64,000 nt of DNA from Mesostigma viride (lineage: Eukaryota > Streptophyta > Mesostigmatophyceae > Mesostigmatales > Mesostigmataceae): assembly GCA_009746045.1 (NCBI GenBank), contig RPFO01000127.1, positions 524,050 through 588,049 of the forward strand, given 5' to 3'. This document shows positions 52,284-60,205 of the stretch, piece by piece. The stretch's first letter is position 1. The number at the start of each line of letters is the position of its first letter. The position numbers and the translations under genes are program-made. The notes under the pieces were generated by a model. It was not told the DNA's origin. It saw only the letters and a list, made by a program, of their open reading frames with translations, and searched no databases.

Positions 52284-55200
52284 CTAGACCGCATGGGTCG
52301 CGACAAAGTCGGCCCGGGTGCGGCGGAATAACACATCAGCCACGGTGCGAGTGAGGGCGAGTGACAGGCGCTGCCGCCAATACGAGGACCACGTGCGGGC
52401 CGACCACGGGGCGGTCTGACCCTCGAGGTCGAGGCGGTCTTCACGGCGCTGGCAGCACTCGTGGAAAAACTCCGCTGTCTTGGGGCCCATGGCCCCGAAC
52501 TCCTCAAGGACAAAGGGGATGACCCGGTGGGGCCCCACATTGCCGTAGGAGGCAAACTTGTCGCGCTCAGCCACAGCGGCAGCAGCGCCGGCATCCACAG
52601 CCGCCCGGAGGATGTGGCGACCGGAAAGCGGCCGAGCCACGGAGACATCGATGAGCAGGTGGCAACCCTGCCCGTCGTAGTCAAGCACGGTAATGTCGGG
52701 GCGGTGGTTGGGTGAGTAGAGGGCGGCCCCATCCGCGTCCTCGCACTTGATGGTGGAGTGGGGAAAGACCGACCGAACCATGGCACACACCACCCGGAGG
52801 AGAGCGGTATGGAGATAGAGGAACCAGTTCTGGTTCTGCTGGCCACCCATGCACGCGATGTAGTGCGTCCCAGTAGTATCCAGAGCAAGCCCGCAGCTGC
52901 CGCAGGACGCACCCGCCGTGATGAGAGGTTGCGGGGCAAAGAGCTGGTGGCGGAGAGCGATGGCGTAAAGGGCCGGAACCAGTGTGAACAAAGGGCTCAT
53001 GGGGAGGGCGCGCAGGAATGCGGACCCCACGCTCCCCTCAAGGGAAACGGAGTGAAGCCAAGCCTTCCCCTGATCGTTCAAGCTCGCATGCAGACCCATC
53101 CAGTCGGCACAGTGTAGTATACCCGCGTAGGTCTTTTGTTGTTTTTCATGAACGCAGGCAGGGAAGACACTAGGACTGACGACAGTGGACACGCCGGGCG
53201 TGCCCCGGGGCAGGCGACGGTGGACGGCCTGAGCGGGGCGGACGAGGTCGCAAGCCTGCTGGATCCCGAGGTAAGAATCCTGCACAGCCTGCACAAAGGG
53301 GAAGGGGGATGGGGTGACCAAGTCGGGAATGGCGCTGACGGCGCTGGGGACCAACCGGCGGATCTCCGCCCAGGCCTGAGCAACAGAGCCAAGGAAGGCG
53401 GCGGGGGCGAGGCGGGCGGCGCGGGTGAGCCCACACCCGCCCATGCGGCAGGGGAGGGTGGCCAAGCGCATGGAGTGAGCTGGCAGGCTAGGGCCGGGGA
53501 GGAGCACCTGCAAGGCGGCCTGAATGCGCTCGTCATGGCCTTCCGCGGCAAGCCGCACCAAGTGGGGGGGAGCGCCACGGAGCCAGTGAACCACCCGCGG
53601 GTGGGCGCAAAACCACAGGAGGAGCCCTTTGGTCTGGGGGTCCTTGAGGCGCGCCCAAGTCTCGAGGACATGGGTGCGCTGTTCCACGGTGGCCCGGAGC
53701 TCCTCTTCGACGTAGTCAGGGTCACCCACAGGGACGCCCAGGCACGAGAAACCACGCGCCCGCGCCAATGCCCCCGGGATAGCCGCGGGGAAGCCAGAGC
53801 AGTCCCCCTGGGGCGAAAAGACTGCACACTTGGGGAGGGTGAGCCGAAGGTTGATGGCCGCCATGGCCACTTCAAGGGCAGCCAGGGCGGCAACCACAGC
53901 GTCGGCCGGGCCAAGGGCATGGATATCGTCCATATAGGCGAGGAGCACGACATCCGGGTGCGCAGCGTGGACACCTTGGAGAGCCTTGTGCAGCGGGGCA
54001 GACAGGTAAAAGGGGCCGAGGGGGTCACCTTGCTGGGTTCCCGTGCGGGAAGCGATGTCGGCGAACGTCCCATCCTCCATGAGGAAGGAGAGTTGAGTGG
54101 GTTCGCCGTAGCAGGCTGCTGTCCACGCAAGAAGGTCAGGGAACGCCTCGCCGACGGCCTCAAAGATGCTAGCCTTGGTGACAGCATTGAACGCATTGTG
54201 GCAATCCACCTTCAGCGCCACATGGGTCGGATGCGTCTCGAGGTAGGCCTGAACTGTGTGCACGATGATGTCGCTGCCCCCTTTGGTGGCGACGCCAAGC
54301 TGGGCCGCGACGGACTCCTCAGTATCACTCCGGTTGGGGCAGAAGTAGGCGCGAAACTCGGGGGCCTTTTGGCGACAAATGACCTTACTCACCAGCTTGC
54401 GTAGGACCTCGCCGCAAGCAATGGGACGAACGCGGCCAGCAGGCGGGGGGACGTCGTCTTTCAGGAGGGCAATGAGGCGTGCCCCAGCCAGCCAAGGGCG
54501 CGCCGCGGGGGCCAGGGACCCCGCGGCCAAGTCGGCGGCAGCCTCAAAGAGTGCGGTCGCCCCGCCATGGCCCGCCATCACGGAGAGGTGCTCGTAGCGC
54601 CAGCCTGAGGGGCCGGTGGAGGAGGCGTTCGGCAGATCCTTCAGCACAGCCGTGAAGATGTCCAGGTCCAGGACAATAGGCGGGGGCGGGGGGGTGGCCG
54701 GGGCGGGCACCGCAAAGGCCGGTTCGTCGGGGTGAAGGTCGCGCAAAGCCTGCAGGGTCGGGGGAGTGGAGGGAGCCAACGCGGTCAGTTCAAGCTTTTG
54801 CATGGCCCGGCTCAATTCACCTACCTTCACCAACCGCATGACGTCAGCTTCCACCCGGGCAAAGGAGGCGGCCCCCGACACCCGGGTGGAGGCCGGAGGC
54901 TGCAGCGCCCACAGCCCTTCCCAATCCCCGAGGAGGAACCGCCGGCAGCGAGCGATGACCGCACCCTGTACGCCACGCACGCCCCGCTCCAACGGCGCTA
55001 AGAGGAGCCGGGGGGTGACGAGAAACAGCTTGTGGCCGAGTTCGTCGAGAGGGTGACTATGCATCCGGGCCAGGGAAAGCAGGGCGCAGCGCGTAAACAA
55101 GCTCCGGGCGCGGTGAGGGACGTCCGGGAGCGTCATGCAAGGGTTGCGCGCACAGGCGGCAAAAGGGAGCGTGGCCAGGAATGCCCAGCCTGCCGAGAGG

Positions 55201-56204
55201 TCCCCCGGATCGCTCGTACCCTGCGATGCCGGTGGAGGGGCAGGGGCCGACCGAGGGGCCGCCCCGGACCGGGAGGCCGGTGCGGCCGCCGGGCCGCCGG
55301 GCAGGCCGTTCTGGGGGGTTTGGCGGCGGCACTGCCGCTCATGCTGGTACCGCCCGTGGATCGAAAAAATCCGCTGGCAATGGGCTGCCGGGCAGCGGTA
55401 GCAGTCCATGGCGCGCATGGCGGCCTCCGTGATGTGGGGGTGGGAAGCCCGAATGTGCACCAGCAACGAATTCCGGTTGGGCAGGCGCGCGCCACACGGG
55501 TCACCAAGGGGACCATCGACTTGGCAATAATGGAAGCCATCTGAGGGGGTGCGCCCACCCGGTTGGGCCGGCCCGGGTCGAGAGGGGGAGGGGTCGGGAG
55601 CACCCTCAGCCAGAGGAACTACAGCTGCAGCGGAACCCAGGGCGGGGCCGGCCGCCGGGCGGTCAGCAGGGCTCGTGGCAGCCGAGGACAAGACCGGCGC
55701 GGGGACGGCCCCCACGGCCGGGAGGGGGGCGCTGGAGGAGGCAGCCAAGCCGGCGCGCGACCCACGACCACGCACAGGGGAGGCAGGTGTCGGGGCAGGC
55801 GCGTGGGACTGGCGGCGCACGGACACGGGCGAGGGCCCCAGCGGGAGAACGCCAGGAGGCAAGGGGGAAAGGACCGCGGCCCGGCAAAGGGGGCAGGTGG
55901 CGGAGGTCGCGTGCAAGCTCGTGGCGATGCAAGCTTGATGGAAGACGTGGCCGCAAGCAGGGAGGCGGCAGAGACCGTCACCAGGGCGAGGCAGGTCCAA
56001 GCAGATGGGGCAGGAGGGGCCGCTGGCAGTGACATCCACCAAGTGGGCCGGCCCGTAGTGGGCGGGCGCCGCGTCCCACCCCAGCTCCCAGCTCGGCAGT
56101 CGGGCGATCTCATCGGCGGAGAGAAGACGGCGGCGCGGACCAGCAGGGTGCCAGACATGGGGGATGCCCGCAAGCTCGAGCACATCGTGCAAGATGGCGG
56201 GCAC
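52284..56204 (-). CDS. LINE ORF2: RING, C2H2, reverse transcriptase, RLE endonuclease
   Basis: 1,306 codons without a stop, counted from a GTG at 56204; the frame is open further upstream, so the true start may lie inside ORF1 by frameshift. A RING finger spans residues 65-107 (CPIC, CGHVFHQAC, CPLC). C2H2-like fingers occupy about 225-290 (CxxxxxxxxxC...H...H and CRIFSIHGRYQHERQC). Reverse transcriptase covers about 515-830, with GTQQGDPLGP and catalytic YMDD at 757-760. The C-terminal part has a CCHC motif (CGSC...HYIAC, about 1101-1118) and the endonuclease signature RPDITVLD followed by LLIDVSVA, the PD...D pattern of R2-like enzymes. It would nick the target and prime reverse transcription there. 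RING fingers usually act as ubiquitin ligases, so a role against or through host proteins is possible but unproven. Confidence 0.85.
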   Translation of the reverse strand: MPAILHDVLELAGIPHVWHPAGPRRRLLSADEIARLPSWELGWDAAPAHYGPAHLVDVTASGPSCPICLDLPRPGDGLCRLPACGHVFHQACIATSLHATSATCPLCRAAVLSPLPPGVLPLGPSPVSVRRQSHAPAPTPASPVRGRGSRAGLAASSSAPLPAVGAVPAPVLSSAATSPADRPAAGPALGSAAAVVPLAEGAPDPSPSRPGPAQPGGRTPSDGFHYCQVDGPLGDPCGARLPNRNSLLVHIRASHPHITEAAMRAMDCYRCPAAHCQRIFSIHGRYQHERQCRRQTPQNGLPGGPAAAPASRSGAAPRSAPAPPPASQGTSDPGDLSAGWAFLATLPFAACARNPCMTLPDVPHRARSLFTRCALLSLARMHSHPLDELGHKLFLVTPRLLLAPLERGVRGVQGAVIARCRRFLLGDWEGLWALQPPASTRVSGAASFARVEADVMRLVKVGELSRAMQKLELTALAPSTPPTLQALRDLHPDEPAFAVPAPATPPPPPIVLDLDIFTAVLKDLPNASSTGPSGWRYEHLSVMAGHGGATALFEAAADLAAGSLAPAARPWLAGARLIALLKDDVPPPAGRVRPIACGEVLRKLVSKVICRQKAPEFRAYFCPNRSDTEESVAAQLGVATKGGSDIIVHTVQAYLETHPTHVALKVDCHNAFNAVTKASIFEAVGEAFPDLLAWTAACYGEPTQLSFLMEDGTFADIASRTGTQQGDPLGPFYLSAPLHKALQGVHAAHPDVVLLAYMDDIHALGPADAVVAALAALEVAMAAINLRLTLPKCAVFSPQGDCSGFPAAIPGALARARGFSCLGVPVGDPDYVEEELRATVEQRTHVLETWARLKDPQTKGLLLWFCAHPRVVHWLRGAPPHLVRLAAEGHDERIQAALQVLLPGPSLPAHSMRLATLPCRMGGCGLTRAARLAPAAFLGSVAQAWAEIRRLVPSAVSAIPDLVTPSPFPFVQAVQDSYLGIQQACDLVRPAQAVHRRLPRGTPGVSTVVSPSVFPACVHEKQQKTYAGILHCADWMGLHASLNDQGKAWLHSVSLEGSVGSAFLRALPMSPLFTLVPALYAIALRHQLFAPQPLITAGASCGSCGLALDTTGTHYIACMGGQQNQNWFLYLHTALLRVVCAMVRSVFPHSTIKCEDADGAALYSPNHRPDITVLDYDGQGCHLLIDVSVARPLSGRHILRAAVDAGAAAAVAERDKFASYGNVGPHRVIPFVLEEFGAMGPKTAEFFHECCQRREDRLDLEGQTAPWSARTWSSYWRQRLSLALTRTVADVLFRRTRADFVATHAV

Positions 56205-56218
56205 GGCCGCACCCGCGC

Positions 56219-57490
56219 TCAGCTCAAGAACACGCCCCCCCCCGCATCGTACAGAACCAGGTCGCCGGCGTGCACGGTGACAGGAGCCCCGAAGTCAACG
56301 CGCAGGCGGGCGGCTTGCGCTGGGGTGACCGCCGTAGTCAAGCGCCCGTGGGCCTGCGCAACAAGGCCGGCCGAGCCGGGCCCGGCAGAGGCAAGAAACG
56401 TGTGCAGCTGAGGGCGATCGAGCAAGGCGTGGTCGGTGGCCCCCCCAGCGAGATATGTCGCACGGGCGGCCTGCTGGGCCTGCACGGCAAGCCCTGTAGC
56501 AAAGAGCACCACCGCCTGCGCCACTTGAGCGTCCAGATTCAGGAGCCATTCTTGGCGCACCGCGGGCAGGTGCCAAGGCAGGCGGCCGCCGGCATGGTAG
56601 TCCTCGAGGACAAACCCCCAAAGCGTGGAGGCAAGGACAGGGGGGGAGGCTGCCTGCAGCATGTGCCGGACACGAACCACAAGGGCACTAAATTCAGGGG
56701 GCCGTGGGAGCGTAGGAAACGCCGCGTGCAAGCCGACAGCGTCCAACAGCAAGGGGCAATACAGCCAAGAGAACGTGGCGTGCCGGAGCGCGCTGACGCC
56801 CGCAATGTTGGTGGGGGGCCAAACGGAGAAGTCGTGGGACCCAAGCGCGGCCGACCAGGGGCCCACCACAGGAGTCGCCGCAGGGTGTCCCACAGCCTCA
56901 GGGAGGAGAGCCGCCAGGGACCCCTCAAGCACAGGAGGACGCAGGTCAGTGGCCACCGCCGTGCTGGCCGGAGGTGGATCCCCAGAGCTAGGCGGGGCAG
57001 GGCCAGGGGACCCCGCGGAGGGGCCGGACGTGACGGCGCGGGGAGAGCGGGAGCACGGTGTGGAACCCTCCACGAGGTCCGCAAGGCCCAGGAGAGGGTC
57101 CAGCGAGGGGCTGCGGGAGGGGGCGCGGGCCGAATGGGATCCCGGGGTCGACACGGCCGCGCGTCGGGAGCCTAGGGACGGCCGAGGCGGGGCCACGCAA
57201 TGAGGGCACGCCCAAGGACCCGGGGGAGGCAGCCGGAAGAGGGGCGGGACCAAGCAGCGCGTGTGCCAGCCGCATTGGCACGAATCACACACAAGGAGAC
57301 GGGGGGCATCCTCACCACTGTGGCAGACCTCGCACACAAGCGAGAGTGGCACAGGGGCGCCACGACCGCCGTCGTCCAGGTCGCCCATCTCCTGCAGGTG
57401 CGCCGCGATGCGTAAGGACCGACGCGGCGCAGGGGCGCCACTAGGCAGCGCATCCCGCGCCCGGGAGGTGCGGCGTCGTGAAGGAGGCAT
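56219..57490 (-). CDS. LINE ORF1 with PHD finger
   Basis: I start at the ATG at 57490, which begins MPPSRRRTSR. The frame is open to 57631 but that part overlaps the repeated 5' monomer and G-rich spacer. About 423 codons. A basic N-terminus precedes a complete PHD finger (Cys4-His-Cys3: CEVC, CDSC, H, C, then WACPHC) at about residues 53-98. Next is a Pro/Ser-rich linker and a helical C-terminal region (LRHATFSWLYCPLLLDAVGL, WLLNLDAQVAQAVVLFATGL). PHD fingers bind histone H3 tails, so the protein may guide insertion to particular chromatin; this is inference. It stops at TGA 56219-56221, ten bases after a run of nine G. One extra G, or a minus-one slip there, would fuse it to ORF2. Confidence 0.75.
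   Translation of the reverse strand: MPPSRRRTSRARDALPSGAPAPRRSLRIAAHLQEMGDLDDGGRGAPVPLSLVCEVCHSGEDAPRLLVCDSCQCGWHTRCLVPPLFRLPPPGPWACPHCVAPPRPSLGSRRAAVSTPGSHSARAPSRSPSLDPLLGLADLVEGSTPCSRSPRAVTSGPSAGSPGPAPPSSGDPPPASTAVATDLRPPVLEGSLAALLPEAVGHPAATPVVGPWSAALGSHDFSVWPPTNIAGVSALRHATFSWLYCPLLLDAVGLHAAFPTLPRPPEFSALVVRVRHMLQAASPPVLASTLWGFVLEDYHAGGRLPWHLPAVRQEWLLNLDAQVAQAVVLFATGLAVQAQQAARATYLAGGATDHALLDRPQLHTFLASAGPGSAGLVAQAHGRLTTAVTPAQAARLRVDFGAPVTVHAGDLVLYDAGGGVFLS
56235..56243 (-). promoter_or_regulatory. G9 run at the ORF1/ORF2 junction (possible frameshift site)
   Basis: Nine G on the coding strand, in ORF1 frame read as GCG GGG GGG GGC. The ORF2 frame is open through this point and is reached by a minus-one shift. 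It could be a programmed slippage site or a one-base length error or mutation. Confidence 0.5.
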
Positions 57491-57548
57491 GGGGGAGGTG
57501 CGTAAAACAACGGAACCGGAAGCGCGGGGGGAGAGCGAGATGCGGACG

Positions 57549-57608
57549 CGGGGGGTTTGGGGGGCGTGCCCCCCAAGCGGGGGGTTTGGGGGGCGGCAGC
57601 CCCCCAAC
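57549..57608 (-). repeat. GC-rich 29-bp tandem duplication in the LINE 5' region
   Basis: GGGGGGTTTGGGGGGC followed by a C6 run occurs twice. It can pair with itself or form G-quadruplexes and lies between the first monomer and ORF1. Confidence 0.7.
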
Positions 57609-57615
57609 GCGGGGC

Positions 57616-58145
57616 GGCCGCGGTGCCGCACCTCGGCGCAGGTTTTTTCAGCTGTGCATGGAGAAAAAAACGTGTCTCAATCCAGGAACCCCCGTCGGTT
57701 CATCATGTCAGCCTAGAAAACTGGAGCGGTGGAGCCACAACTAACGGGAAAGCCGCATTCAAATTCGCCTAGCCCACGGGTCACAATTGGCCGACAGGTA
57801 GATGCAGCCAGCCCCGGGCGTGTCGCAGACAGTAATCACTACGTAGGCCGCGGTGCCGCACCTCGGCGCAGGTTTTTTCAGCTGTGCATGGAGAAAAAAA
57901 CGTGTCTCAATCCAGGAACCCCCGTCGGTTCATCATGTCAGCCTAGAAAACTGGAGCGGTGGAGCCACAACTAACGGGAAAGCCGCATTCAAATTCGCCT
58001 AGCCCACGGGTCACAATTGGCCGACAGCAGGTGTAGATGCAGCCAGCCCCGGGCGTGTCGCAGACAGTAATCACTACTGTAGGCCGCGGTGCCGCACCTC
58101 GGCGCAGGTTTTTTCAGCTGTGCATGGAGAAAAAAACGTGTCTCA
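57616..58145 (-). repeat. Tandem 5' monomers of about 232 bp (two and a partial)
   Basis: Units start (plus strand) GGCCGCGGTGCCGCACCTCG at 57616, 57846 and 58082. Units 1 and 2 are almost identical, differing by small indels, and unit 3 is cut after about 64 bases. Tandem 5' monomers act as promoters in some LINEs, such as mouse L1, and their position upstream of ORF1 suggests the same here. Confidence 0.7.
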
Positions 58146-58786
58146 ATCCAGGAATTATCCAGGAATTGCCATATATATATTCCCCTGGGTCCCACGGGGA
58201 CTCACTACGTTGCCTGCATGGGGGGCCAACAGAATCAGAATTGGTATTTGTATTTGCACACTGTCCTCCTGACGGTGGTGCTCGCCATGATTCGGTCGGT
58301 TTTCCCCCACGCGAACATCCGGTCCGAGGATGCGGATGGCGCTGCCTTCTATTCCCCAACCACCGGCCTGACATCGTGGTGCTGGACTTTGAGGGGGGTG
58401 GCCGGCATCTGCTTATTGACGTTTCGGTGGCGCGGCCCTTGGCTCTTAGCCACGTGGCTGGGGCCTCCCTCACGGCAGGTTACACGGCGGACCGGGCGGA
58501 GCGGGCCAAGCTCCTGGCCTACGGCGACGTCGGGCACCATCGTGTGGTGCCCTTTGTCCTGGAGGAGTTTGGGGCCATGGGGCCCCTGACCTCCGCCTTC
58601 TTCAAGGAGTGTTGCCGGCTCCGGGAGGACCGGCTGGACCTGGAGGGCCAGCGGGCCCCATGGTCGGCGCGGACCTGGACGTCATATTGGCGTCAGCGCT
58701 TGTCGGTGGCGCTGACTCGGGCCATGGCTGACATCATGCTCCGCCGTACGCGGGCTGATTTTGCGGTGCAGCAGGGCTATTAGGTT
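58146..58786 (+). pseudogene. Truncated plus-strand LINE, endonuclease end, one frameshift
   Basis: The translation HYVACMGGQQNQNWYLYLHT and, after a shift near 58350, NHRPDIVVLDFEGGGRHLLIDVSVARPL to ADFAVQQGY and TAG matches the last 195 or so residues of the minus-strand ORF2, with many substitutions. So it is a different, older copy, 5'-truncated. The CCHC (start lost) and PD...D motifs remain. It begins at a 12-base direct repeat (ATCCAGGAATT twice, 58146-58170) that marks its junction with the monomers. Confidence 0.75.
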
Positions 58787-59544
58787 CCTCCCGTTAGGAG
58801 TTTCCATTGGTCTTATCGTAGTATAGAGATTTGACATGGCTCTGTATAATAGAGGTTTATAGCTGGGCGTTTGCTTTGGTTTGAGTGATTTCACTCTGCT
58901 GTAAGTAATTATATTTTTAATATATAGGCGGCAGTACAGTAGTGGACCACTGAGCTCGTTGGCGGCCTGCGGGGGGACATTCCCCCCCGGGCAGGATCAG
59001 CGGACTTTGTAGGTATAGTGAGTGGTGCCGGCGTTGACGGCGTACCGGTGACCCAGCAACTAGGGGCGCCGCCGGGGACCCGCGGTATGTATCGGCAGGG
59101 GGTTGGTTGGGGATAGGCTGGCGGGGTGTGTGCAGCATGAGATAACATAGTACTTAACTGTTTATAGTACAAATTAAATAATTAATTCCAATTATCCCCA
59201 TCTAGACAACTAGCTTGCTCTATCCCGGGGATCGAGCCCGGGGGGGCTTCCACAGTTTGTAGTTGATATACAAGAACGGGGGCTTCGCCCCCGGGCCCCC
59301 GGTAGTAACCAATATTGTGCCTCTCCGGCGTTTGTGGCCGGTCTCCGGCCGGACACGTCAGGTGCCTATACTCTATACTAGTAACAACTGTCTATGGAAC
59401 GTGCGCGCGGTTAGGTCCCACTGAACGCGGGCAAATATTCCAGTCCGGGCGACCAGCTTTAGTGTAAATTGTCTGCTTGAGTGAATTCCGTAGCGCGGTC
59501 TATTTATTAATTTATTTATTCTTAATGCCGTGTACGTATATATA
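58787..59544. other. LINE 3' flank and unassigned sequence
   Basis: The first 130 bases are probably the 3' untranslated region of the plus-strand LINE. Around 59219-59240 a strong stem (CCCGGG with loop) resembles a tRNA T-arm but no tRNA is formed. Nothing else is seen. Confidence 0.4.
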
Positions 59545-59548
59545 TTAA

Positions 59549-60201
59549 GGGGACTCGTCACCAAAACACCAAAAAATCAATAAAAATTCAAAACTCGCAT
59601 TAAACCTATGCAAACAGTGCCCAAAAGTGATTGGGGACACAAAGTAGCATTTATGACGATTTGTCGTGCACTTACTAGGGGTACTACCCCTGGCATGTGG
59701 CTAAAAATAGCACAAGACGCTAAACCGTTCTTGCCGCCCAACGGTCAATAGGAGCATCTGTTTGACCTGCCCATACATTCCAAACGAGTTCCCCCTCTCC
59801 TCGACCGTTTGAGCTACTAACATGGGTCGGCGGGGCAGGTTTGTGAGAGTTATTAATTTTCCCGCCAAAATACGGTCTTTTTTGGCGGGAAAATTAATAA
59901 CTCTCACAAACCTGACCCGCTGAACCATGTTAGTAACTCAAACGGTCGAGGAGAGGGGGAACTTGTTTGGAATGTATGGGCAGGTCAATCAGATGCTCCT
60001 ATTGACCGTGGCGTGGCAAAAACGGTTTAGCGTCTTGTGCTATTTTTAGCCAAATGCCGGGGGTAATACCCCAAGTAAGTGCACGACAAATCGTCATAAA
60101 TGCTACTTTGGGTCCCCAAACCCATTTGGGCATTGTTCGCATAGGTTTAATGTGAGTTTTGAATTTTTATTGATTTTTTGGTGTTTTGGTGACGAGTCCC
60201 C
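59549..60201. mobile_element. 653-bp palindromic TTAA-flanked MITE (element C)
   Basis: TTAA at 59545-59548 and 60202-60205 encloses an element that starts GGGGACTCGTCACCAAAACA and ends with the complement. The two arms of about 310 bp pair throughout with few mismatches; the centre is around 59870-59885 (CCCGCCAAAATACGG, then GGCGGG). No frame is conserved. The termini differ from elements A and B, but target and architecture are the same. Confidence 0.8.
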
Positions 60202-60205
60202 TTAA

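Larger units (their letters stand above)
52284..58145 (-). mobile_element. Near-intact non-LTR retrotransposon with PHD, RING, C2H2, RT and endonuclease
   Basis: On the minus strand: tandem 5' monomers (58145-57616), ORF1 with a PHD finger (to 56219), and ORF2 (56204-52284) with RING and C2H2 fingers, reverse transcriptase and a C-terminal restriction-like endonuclease. Both frames are long and free of stops. The endonuclease type places it with the early-branching, RLE-bearing LINEs (R2, R4, NeSL, Hero and relatives), but the finger combination at the N-terminus is not one I recognise. A diverged, truncated relative lies on the plus strand at 58146-58786. Confidence 0.8.

Noticed and set aside
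53136-57175. Several long plus-strand open frames (53136-54404, 55563-56411, 56270-57175)
   Set aside because: They are antisense shadows of the two LINE frames, which contain the recognisable domains.
59205-59245. tRNA T-arm-like stem (CCCGGG, CTCGATC, CCCGGG on the minus strand)
   Set aside because: No D-arm, anticodon arm or acceptor stem could be placed around it.
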